Shown here: piece after piece, positions 56,853 to 64,000 of the stretch | Layout: each line of letters begins with the position of its first letter | How positions within the stretch are numbered: the stretch's first letter is position 1 | NCBI RefSeq assembly: GCF_000004825.1 | Contig: NW_008805075.1 | Location: 497,788-561,787 of the forward strand | DNA: 64,000 bases | Direction: 5' to 3' | Source: Heterostelium album PN500 | Lineage: Eukaryota; Evosea; Eumycetozoa; Acytosteliales; Acytosteliaceae | Program-made: the position numbers and the translations under genes | The notes under the pieces: generated by a model | What the model saw: the letters and a program-made list of their open reading frames with translations, nothing else | What the model was told of the DNA's origin: nothing | The model's database searches: none

Positions 56853-57727
56853 ATGGATATACCAAAGACATATGAGGAATTCATTATTTGTGATGAGGTA
56901 ATGAAACAAAGATTATTTGCTGAAATCACAGGTAAACAATTTTCAACGGAGAGTCTAGAGAAAATTTGAATAACTCGTTGTCTGAGTTAGGACGTGTAGA
57001 AACCAATCAAATAATAGGAACAGATTCTGAGAATATTCAACATCTATTTCTAATCATAAAAAAATTAGTAGACACAATAATGCTTCTAAGCAAAAGAGTA
57101 TCTAAAATAAATAATTATGTATTTGGTATATCCATTTTACCTTTACTATTTATTTAATATTTTAATTTATACCATCTGATAAATTGATTTTTATTAGAGT
57201 ATTTAGGATTGTATTCGAACATTGTACGATTTTTGAAATATATATTATTTTCAAAAAAAAACACAGTGAATCCCCCGGCCGTACCTCAGCGTCAACATGT
57301 ACGTGCTGTTGCTCAAACTCTTCAGCCTGCTGTCGTTCAAGTTCTTCAGCCTGCTTTGACTCAATCTCCTCAGCCTGCTTTCCCTCAATCTCCTCAGCCT
57401 ACTTTCGATCAATCTCCTCGGTCTGCTGTCGTTCAGGTCCATCATCCTATTGGTGTCAATGAGCTTTGCCAACTTCCTGCTAACAATGGAAATACGTTAT
57501 ACTCACAACCAATGTATTCTAATCAATTTGATCCAAATACATTTAGATTAGTTGACCACTCTGTTTACACGACCAATAATAGTTTATACATAGCTGGGCA
57601 ACTTCAATCCCAGCACCCTCAATATAATAGCATTGGTACTGTACCAGTCAACAACTCTAATAATACAGCTCTAATTCAACAATCACCAGGTACACCAATC
57701 CTAGCCAGAAAAGACCCAAAAATTTAA
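56853..57727 (+). CDS. Pro/Gln-repeat protein with an apparent frame break, unknown
   Basis: ATG 56853 opens MDIPKTYEEFIICDEVMKQR then LFAEITG, which in frame reaches TGA at 56966-56968. One base out of phase, the text continues as ENLNNSLSELGRVETNQII then IIKKLVDTIMLLSKRVSKIN and splices from 57125 (GTATAT donor) to 57198. The final exon is a hydrophobic stretch followed by five or six 8-9-residue repeats (LQPALTQSPQPAFPQSPQP) and an Asn/Gln-rich tail ending ILARKDPKI. The break near 56935 has no room for a normal intron, so it is a frameshift, a sequence error or an unrecognised first exon. The repeat part has distinctly higher G+C. Family not recognised. Confidence 0.5.
57307..57450 (+). 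repeat. 24-27-base coding repeat (CAGCCTGCT...TCAATCTCCT)
   Basis: Five to six imperfect units encode QPA-(F/V/L)-x-Q-(S/V)-(P/L) on the plus strand. The C/T-rich sense strand stands out from the surroundings. The minus-strand Arg/Leu-rich frame is a shadow. Confidence 0.75.
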
Positions 57728-57857
57728 TTAATAAAAAATAGAAATTTTTCATTTTCACACAACACAATTTTCGAAATTTTTACAACACAAAAAATCGCAG
57801 AGTTGTTTTTTTTTTTAATTCTTTATTCGAACTTAATATTACCTTCATTATAGATAA

Positions 57858-59011
57858 ATGAGTAAGAAAGAAGAACTACTGTGTAGGCTAACAGACTACA
57901 CAAAATTAAAAGGGTGAGGATGTAAGATACCTCAGAAGGAACTGCTCTCCCTTCTCGAAGGTATCGGTGATGGTATTGGTTATGATTGTGCTATCGTTCC
58001 TACAAAGTTCCCTGATATTGTTATGGTTACTACAACTGATGTATGTATTATCTAATCTAAAGAATAAATATTTTATTCTAATTAATTTTATTATTATTAC
58101 TATATATTTTACTTTAGTTCTTCTTCCCAAATGTCGATGATCCTTATCTAATGGGAAAGATTGCTTGTGCCAATGTATTGTCTGATTTATATTCTTTTGG
58201 TATCGATGAATGCGATAACATGTTGATGTTATTGGCTGCCTCCACCGATATGACACCGGAGAACAGAAATTGGAGTACTCGTGGTTTGATTCAAGGTTTC
58301 AATGACCATTGTAATCTCGCTGGTACCAAAGTAAGAGGTGGTCAGACCGTGAAGAATCCATGGCCTCTCATTGGTGGTGTTGCCACCGCCATCATTCGTA
58401 AGGATGAAATGATCATGCCAGTCAATGCCGTGCCAGGCGATGTTCTCGTACTCACCAAACCACTCGGTACTCAGGTGTGTGCCAATTTCCACCAGTGGAT
58501 TCGTCAGCCTGAGAAATGGGCCAAGATCGCCGATATTGCAACTGTCGAGGAAGCAGTGGAAACCTTCACCTATGCCACTCAGTCGATGGCGCGTCTCAAT
58601 CGTATTGGTGCGCGTCTGATGAGAAAGTACGGTGCACATGCCGCCACCGACGTCACAGGTTTCGGAATTGCCGGACACTCTGACAATCTTGCAAAGAGCC
58701 AATTGCAACCGGTCGTCTTTGAGATTCATACACTCCCGATTATCGAGCACATGAAGAAGATCGACGTTCACCTCAATAACAATTGGAATCTTTGTCGTGG
58801 ACTTTCCGCCGAGACTAGCGGTGGATTACTCATAGCAATGCCAGAAGACAAAGCCAGAGAATTCGTCAAAGAGATCGAAGAGATTGAGCACCAACCTGCT
58901 TGGATCATCGGTCGTGTATTAGCATCTGACAAGCCAGTCACTGAAAATCGTTCTGTAGTCATTGATAACCCAACCATCTTGGAAATTAAACCAAATCAGA
59001 ATTTTAACTAA
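57858..59011 (+). CDS. selD: Selenophosphate synthetase, selenocysteine-containing (SPS2/SelD)
   Basis: Exons 57858-58040 and 58118-59011 give 358 residues if the TGA at 57915-57917 is read as selenocysteine (residue 20). The context is TKLKG-TGA-GCKIPQKEL, the G-U-G-C-K catalytic loop of SPS2 proteins. Beyond it the frame is fully open and matches the family: DGIGYDCAIV, VMVTTTD|FFFPNVDDPY across the intron, MGKIACANVLSDLYSFG, GFNDHCNLAGTKVRGGQT, HAATDVTGFGIAGHSDNL, and LSAETSGGLLIAMPED. The enzyme makes selenophosphate from selenide and ATP for Sec-tRNA synthesis. The ATG at 57858 leaves a 19-residue N-terminus before Sec, short for eukaryotic SPS2; an upstream exon cannot be excluded. A 115-base relic of the gene lies at 15.2 kb. 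Confidence 0.95.
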
Positions 59012-59746
59012 AAGTAATAATATCAACCCAACAAATCAACCAAATCAATCAAATCAACCAAACCAACCAATATAGCAAACAAACAAACAAACAACAAAAC
59101 AATGTATAAAATAAATCAAAATAGAAATAATGACATCATATTTTTAGGTTTCATAGTCGACAAGATAATTGCAAACCAATTTGAGCAGAAATTGGAATTT
59201 GTATAATTATCTTTTGAAGACAATGGAATAGATATTTTAGATCTTTCACAGTAATTACCATTTAAAAGTTATACCTGTAATGACTTGTAGTTGTACTAAT
59301 CTTAACAAAGAATATGATTACAATGAAAATAATCTGTTGTATCATTAACTGGCAATAATTATTGAATAAATTTAATATAATCGTCTAAAAATAGAAATAA
59401 TAATATTATAAATATTAAAATTGATGATTTTTTTTTTATTACCTCAAGAAGAATTATTGTAAAGTTATAAATAAATTTGATTACTAAATACATTATTTAA
59501 CAATTTGAACTAATTTGGTTTTAAGATTTGATGAATGGGTTTTACAATCATCTTTAAATCTTTAAATCTTTTTAAAGATTGTTAAAACAAATAATGTGGT
59601 TTTACAAAATGTAAATAAAAATTAAAGAGTATTTGAGTAGAAATTGTAAAAAGATAATAGTATAAATAGATGATATTTTTATTTTATATAAATCATTCTA
59701 CAATAAAATATATAATATTAAAAGTAAAATCTAAAATTCTAATAAA
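59012..59746 (+). other. Intergenic / SelD 3' region with hairpins
   Basis: (CCAAN)n and (CAAA)n tracts follow the stop. A long imperfect hairpin occupies 59162-59213: AAGATAATT and CCAATTT pair with AAATTGG and AATTATCTT around a GAGCAG loop. A second A/U-rich stem, 59323-59365, starts with ATGA and closes on GA. A SECIS element is expected here if SelD is decoded with Sec, but neither stem meets the full consensus by eye. Confidence 0.5.
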
Positions 59747-60199
59747 ATGAAAGTTTTAATCTCCCTTTTTGTTTTGATGGCTGTTGCCTTGACCAGTGCC
59801 CACTATAACTGTGGTTCCAACATTTGTAATCCATATTACTCATGTGTTTTGGATGGACATGACTACGGATGTATCTTTAGATGTGATCGTGTTATCTTAA
59901 CTCAAAAGGTTGTAAAGCAATGGACTGATGACAACGGTAGCAAACCATACACTCAAGTCGAAGTAACCATTAGAAACAATTCTCCACGTCCAGTTAATAA
60001 CGTTGTTATTGGTGCTGCAGATGGTACCTTGAACATTAGAGACGCAACATCCATCTGGAACATTGCTGTAGTTGGAGCTGATTTTACTCTCCCATCCTAC
60101 GCCTCGACTTTGGGTGCTGGCCAAACCTTCACTTTTGGATACATCAACAAGGGAAATCAACCAGCCAACATGTACCTCAAGTACGTCCATGTCCTCTAA
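59747..60199 (+). CDS. Secreted CBM49-type cellulose-binding protein
   Basis: Single exon, 150 residues. The signal peptide is MKVLISLFVLMAVALTSA. A small Cys-rich knot (CGSNICNPYYSC to YGCIFRC) is followed by one carbohydrate-binding domain of CBM49 type. This shows ILTQKVVKQWTDDNG, YTQVEVTIRNNSPRPVNNVV, SIWNI, DFTLPSYASTLGAGQTFTFG and YI near the end. Such domains bind crystalline cellulose and occur in dictyostelid stalk, spore and cyst wall proteins. There is no catalytic domain, so a structural matrix role is inferred. Confidence 0.88.
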   Translation: MKVLISLFVLMAVALTSAHYNCGSNICNPYYSCVLDGHDYGCIFRCDRVILTQKVVKQWTDDNGSKPYTQVEVTIRNNSPRPVNNVVIGAADGTLNIRDATSIWNIAVVGADFTLPSYASTLGAGQTFTFGYINKGNQPANMYLKYVHVL

Positions 60200-60353
60200 A
60201 TTCATTGACTTACAACAACAATCAATCTATTTATTAAAATTATTAAATTAATTTTAAAAAAAGATCAACATTAAATATATATTATTTTGATATCTTAAAA
60301 AATATATACTCTCCTTTTTTTTTTTTTGATATTTGTTTTTTATATTATTGTTA

Positions 60354-61541
60354 TTATTTTATTTTATTTCTTAAAACATAATTATTTAGTAAATCTAATG
60401 ATTCTTTGTGATGTTTAGATAGAGGTAGAACAAATGGACTATTTAATAATCTATCAAGTTCGATGATCGATATTTCTGTGTGATTCAATAGCCACTCAAC
60501 CATTTGATAATAGTTGATTGAGATTGCTTTAATAACAGCCCGTATAATACTGTTTGGATCAATTGGAGTAATTTTATAGTAGATTTCTTTCTTCTGGTTA
60601 TATAATAGTTGTAACATTTCCAAATTTCCGTGTTTGAAGGCATTATCAAATGCTTCTCGAGTGTATGTTCCTTCTGGTCGATGTGTTTGCAACCATATTA
60701 ACATTTCAATATTGTTGTTTTCTACAGCATGGTTGATTGCAAATTTACAATTACCAATTTGTTTGTCATGCAACCATTTCATTATATCTAATCGATTTTT
60801 CAATGCTGAATAGTCGATCAAAGGACAGATATCTGGTTCAAATATATGCTGATCTTTGTTTTGTTCAGCGAGGTATTCCAATACATGAAAATGTCCGCCT
60901 TCAATTGCCATGTGGAACATCGAGCTGTGCACTCTATCTTGAGATCTGTTTTCTGCCAGATACTCGATCATGTCAACTCGACCAATCTGTGCACATGCAT
61001 CAAACACTGTTGATTGGTCATCTTCTTCTTTAACGTAGCTAGTTCCTACTTTTGGTACAATATACTTTAATATTTCTAAATCTTGAGAAAACGGTGCAAC
61101 CAACATTGATTCATAATAATCCCAATGGTTTGAATAGGAACACAAGAATTCAACCGTTTTGATATTCCCGTTTGTCATTGATGCGCAGTACAATAAATCT
61201 CCTTTGGTCACCGCATCTAACTTTTCTTCTGTATCGACATATTTACTAAATAGCATTCTTAGTACATCCAAACTTCCACTACGGGCTGCATTTATTAGGA
61301 TTTGACTATTTCTATCTAATAATTGAAATTCAGAAAAGCTGTGTATTTCATTTCTTTCAAAATATTCCTCTAATAGTTGTAAATAATTGTTGCCTGACAA
61401 AACATGAGGATAGTCTATTAACTTTGAGTAGTTGAATGAAACTTGTTTTTTAATCTTTTGGTGTATATCACTAACATTTTGAAATATTGTTTTATTGATT
61501 ATCTTATTATTGAATACTTTTTGAAATAAACTCTGTTTCAT
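60354..61541 (-). CDS. Ankyrin-repeat protein
   Basis: Single-exon 395-residue protein. After a basic N-terminus (KQSLFQKVFNNKIINKTIFQ) it shows degenerate ankyrin repeats of the type expanded in dictyostelids: AARSGSLDVLRMLFSKY, CAQIGRVDMIEYLAENR, AIEGGHFHVLEYLAEQN, ALKNRLDIMKWLHDKQ, AVENNNIEMLIWLQTHR and AFKHGNLEMLQLLYNQK. No catalytic or membrane motif is present. A protein-interaction role is inferred. Stop and start are clear and the frame is intact. Confidence 0.88.
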   Translation of the reverse strand: MKQSLFQKVFNNKIINKTIFQNVSDIHQKIKKQVSFNYSKLIDYPHVLSGNNYLQLLEEYFERNEIHSFSEFQLLDRNSQILINAARSGSLDVLRMLFSKYVDTEEKLDAVTKGDLLYCASMTNGNIKTVEFLCSYSNHWDYYESMLVAPFSQDLEILKYIVPKVGTSYVKEEDDQSTVFDACAQIGRVDMIEYLAENRSQDRVHSSMFHMAIEGGHFHVLEYLAEQNKDQHIFEPDICPLIDYSALKNRLDIMKWLHDKQIGNCKFAINHAVENNNIEMLIWLQTHRPEGTYTREAFDNAFKHGNLEMLQLLYNQKKEIYYKITPIDPNSIIRAVIKAISINYYQMVEWLLNHTEISIIELDRLLNSPFVLPLSKHHKESLDLLNNYVLRNKIK

Positions 61542-61935
61542 CTTTTAAATAAACATAATTTATAAAAATATAAATTTTTTGTATGTTTTTTTAAATGACA
61601 CCATACCAATCACACATTGTAGATTTTTATCGTGTTGGGCTAAAAAGCCAACATATGTTTCCTTTTGATTTTTTTTTAAAAGCCCAAAAATCAAAAAAAT
61701 TCTTGCACAGGCGAATTTTTGTTGATTAAAAGTAATAAGTTTAGTTTAAAAGTAATCTAATGTCTTTCATCTTTTGTTGCATGATATAGTTTTAGAAAAG
61801 AAACGTTTTGGAGCCTAAGATGTGAACTACCCAACTAAACAATCAAATCAAACTTCTAAACAAAATAAAAAATCACACATTTATTATTATTACTATTAGC
61901 ATTATTATTTTATTTTTATTTTAAGAATGATTCAT
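61542..61935 (-). other. Intergenic, no feature seen
   Basis: A/T-rich spacer, the 5' flank of the ankyrin gene and 3' flank of the E3 ligase. Short repeats of TTATTATTATTAC type near 61880. No coding frame. Confidence 0.4.
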
Positions 61936-64000
61936 TTAAAACTCTCTGACGTTTCTACAAATACCACAACCGAGTGCAAACTCTGTTCCAGTCTTTGGAT
62001 GGTCGACATGAAGTGGACAATCATCACCGGGCAATTCGATACCTCCTGGACCAACCGGACACTGAGGATGAGTGTTTCTACTTGTGAGTTCTGTGTGATG
62101 ATTATGACAGGTTTCACAGAAATGATGAGTTCCAAAGCAGAACCAAATGGCAACGGAGCAACAGTAACGACATTTGAATTCGAGATAGTCTTTTCCGTGT
62201 TTCGGACAGATAGGTAGTACGTCGTCAGATGAACAACCTCCGCATATCAACTCCTCGGGATTGAACTTCTCTGGTGCAGCCATGGCAGCAGCGCATTGAT
62301 TGGAGCCACCAAAGTATGGCTGTTTACATTTGAAACAGAGATAGTAGGCGAATTGGTCCATGATGTAGCCATCCAAATTCTGGTGGTATTTACCGCCTGG
62401 CAACAAGAGTGGATCCTTTTGAATACCCAAAAAGTCGATTCTCAGCTTACCCTTTCTGATGATTTCATTGCCAATGTTATCGATTACATCGGTGATTGAT
62501 TTGAGCGATTGATGATGGATTGATGTCTTACAGATCGGACACTTTGAGAAACCAAGTGTGATTCTAGCACCGTTCCAACGTTTCTCCAAGAGTTGCTTAC
62601 AACAATCTTGATGGAAAACATGTCCACAGTCGAGCTGGATCGATGGCGCCTCAGAAAGATTCTCTGTCCAACAGATCATACAGAAATCATCTTGATCTTG
62701 AGTGAGCTTTTTGCATTTCGATGAATGCGAGTGTTCTGAAGTGGTGGTGGTGGTTGTAGTCTCACTGGTAGTGGTAGTGATCAACTCTGGTTTCTTGCAA
62801 CCATGAAGACATGGTAGACATTCATCTTCATCACGGATACCATAGCACAAATGTCCACATTGGTGAATCTTGGTACAAGAGTTGGCTGCCTTTTGTTTAC
62901 AGTCAGCACTCGAACAGACACCAGAGATACCGTGTGATGGAATCAGATTCTGGAGATCCAATTTTTGTTTGCAGAAACGACATGTCTCTGAGCTGGAGAT
63001 ATTGATGGTCTGGACGATTGCCTTTTGCTTCTCGCAGTCCAATACAAACAGAGTGGACGAGAGTTTCAAACGAATACAATTCTCGTGGACTTCAAGGGAA
63101 ATAACATCGTTAACCAATGGGGATCTAACGTGTTCTCTCTTTGCTTTTGGCATGTGAACGAAACGGTCACATTCCGAACATAAATTGGTCTGACAATTGT
63201 TGCAAAGCACACTTGCTTCAGTGACACCGTCATCGTGATTCTGGCAAGTCTTGACCTGTGTCTCAGACGAGATATTAGATGTGTTGATGGTTGAAATGAC
63301 CTTTTGATTGCCAAAGACAATTAGCAGTGCCGATAGAGCACTCCACAGCTTGGTAGAGTTGAGATAGGTGTTGATTGGTTGGGTGGCTGCAACTCTCATC
63401 GAAAGGATAGAGTTGACCAATTCATCTTCGATCGATTGTCTCCATGATTCCGATTTGTTCATCAGATCCTTGACTAGCTCGATCAATGCTTTACCATTGG
63501 CAATTGATAGCTCACCTTCGAGTACATTCGGTAGCAATGAATCCATGGTGTAGTTGTGAGCGAGTGGATTCGATCCACCTTTGACTTGGACATAAATTGG
63601 TTTGGAAATAATCAGCAACATATATTGGATGAATGAGAGGTTCGAGACGGTAACATTCGATTGTTCTTGCATGAACTCTGTAAAGAGTGTTGGTTTAAGA
63701 TTAATCAACATTCCCTTGCAAATGTTGATACAGAGATGTTGGATACGTTCGGCACCCTTGTGAAGCAGTGGGAGCAATGCGAAAATCGATGACTTCGATG
63801 GGATAAAGGATTTTCCTTCTTCAGACTCCATCAACGACGACAAGGTTGTGAGCAGTTCGTTGAGATAGGCGTCTTTGTTTGGTTGATCCTTGACATTGTT
63901 CCATCCGATGCCATCGAGATGAATGATCTCCTTTTGAACCTCGGAGGAAATGAGTGAGAAGATCTGTTTCTGAATCTTGGAGACTCCGTTCGATGAGAGC
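61936..64000 (-). CDS. MYCBP2/Highwire/RPM-1 (PHR, RCR-type) E3 ubiquitin ligase, C-terminal part
   Basis: The frame is open from the window edge to TAA at 61936, giving 687 residues of a larger protein. Order: an alpha-helical region, a B-box-like zinc motif (CQNHDDG...CNNCQTNLCSECDRFVH), and a Cys-rich stretch (CRFCKQKL; CGHLCYGIRDEDECLPCLHG). A RING follows (FCMICWTENLSEAPSIQLDC; GHVFHQDCC; KCPICKTSI), then a tandem-cysteine domain (YIMDQFAYYLCFKCKQPYFG; GGSNQC; EFKCRYCCSVAIWFCFGTHH; FCETCH) and the terminus EFALGCGICRN. The last two blocks track MYCBP2 closely. MYCBP2 relays ubiquitin through two essential cysteines in the tandem-Cys domain and esterifies Thr. The equivalent cysteines (GGSNQC and HHFC) appear present, so an RCR mechanism is likely. 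Confidence 0.93.
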   Translation of the reverse strand, partial: LSSNGVSKIQKQIFSLISSEVQKEIIHLDGIGWNNVKDQPNKDAYLNELLTTLSSLMESEEGKSFIPSKSSIFALLPLLHKGAERIQHLCINICKGMLINLKPTLFTEFMQEQSNVTVSNLSFIQYMLLIISKPIYVQVKGGSNPLAHNYTMDSLLPNVLEGELSIANGKALIELVKDLMNKSESWRQSIEDELVNSILSMRVAATQPINTYLNSTKLWSALSALLIVFGNQKVISTINTSNISSETQVKTCQNHDDGVTEASVLCNNCQTNLCSECDRFVHMPKAKREHVRSPLVNDVISLEVHENCIRLKLSSTLFVLDCEKQKAIVQTINISSSETCRFCKQKLDLQNLIPSHGISGVCSSADCKQKAANSCTKIHQCGHLCYGIRDEDECLPCLHGCKKPELITTTTSETTTTTTTSEHSHSSKCKKLTQDQDDFCMICWTENLSEAPSIQLDCGHVFHQDCCKQLLEKRWNGARITLGFSKCPICKTSIHHQSLKSITDVIDNIGNEIIRKGKLRIDFLGIQKDPLLLPGGKYHQNLDGYIMDQFAYYLCFKCKQPYFGGSNQCAAAMAAPEKFNPEELICGGCSSDDVLPICPKHGKDYLEFKCRYCCSVAIWFCFGTHHFCETCHNHHTELTSRNTHPQCPVGPGGIELPGDDCPLHVDHPKTGTEFALGCGICRNVREF

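Overview
The window reads as nuclear DNA of a dictyostelid social amoeba. It is very A+T-rich outside exons. Introns are short, with GTAAGT/GTATGT-like donors and T-rich acceptors. Asn/Gln homopolymers interrupt coding exons. The gene content fits too: a comC-like IPT/TIG+EGF surface protein, a CBM49-type cellulose-binding protein, dictyostelid-style ankyrin proteins and a selenocysteine SelD. Nothing suggests bacterial, viral or organellar DNA. The species cannot be named from the sequence alone.

Left part (1-8.2 kb): the end of an unknown coiled-coil protein, a Dgk1/dolichol-kinase-like membrane enzyme, then a tandem segmental duplication of a [PPR gene - eIF3i] block. In the first block the PPR gene is gutted, while eIF3i is intact in both. 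Each eIF3i gene starts with an exon whose only coding content is ATG.

8.2-15.6 kb is a gene graveyard. It holds a decayed copy of the focadhesin 5' end, a broken EEP nuclease with a GKDPP minisatellite, two degraded copies of an unknown gene, fragments of focadhesin and SelD, and a short member of a small local gene family. Intact or better-preserved relatives of the focadhesin, SelD and small-family pieces lie at 41-59 kb in the same window. The duplication has therefore been mostly local.

15.7-20.4 kb (+) and 50.8-55.6 kb (-) are inverted copies of a 10-exon comC-like surface-protein gene. Their 3' halves are almost identical and their 5' halves are diverged. The left copy carries eight single-base deletions within about 65 bases.

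Between the arms lie a TIGR00027-type methyltransferase, a decayed IucA/IucC siderophore-synthetase pseudogene, two small tandem secreted proteins, a large low-complexity-rich cytoplasmic protein, a two-TM protein and a P1B heavy-metal ATPase with an extraordinary CKKGCC-repeat N-terminus. They are followed by an EGF-like, probably GPI-anchored protein, an acyl-carrier-like protein lacking the phosphopantetheine serine, a MICU-like mitochondrial Ca2+ regulator and focadhesin.

Right part (56-64 kb): a Pro/Gln-repeat gene with an apparent frame break, selenophosphate synthetase with in-frame UGA in the GUGCK motif, a CBM49 protein, an ankyrin protein and the C-terminal RING/tandem-Cys part of a MYCBP2/Highwire (RCR) E3 ligase running off the window. 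Metal and redox functions recur (heavy-metal ATPase, SelD, Ca2+ regulator, siderophore pseudogene), but they do not form an operon-like system. Exon boundaries were deduced from frame and splice consensus and checked by length arithmetic. Family assignments are from motif recognition, with no database search.
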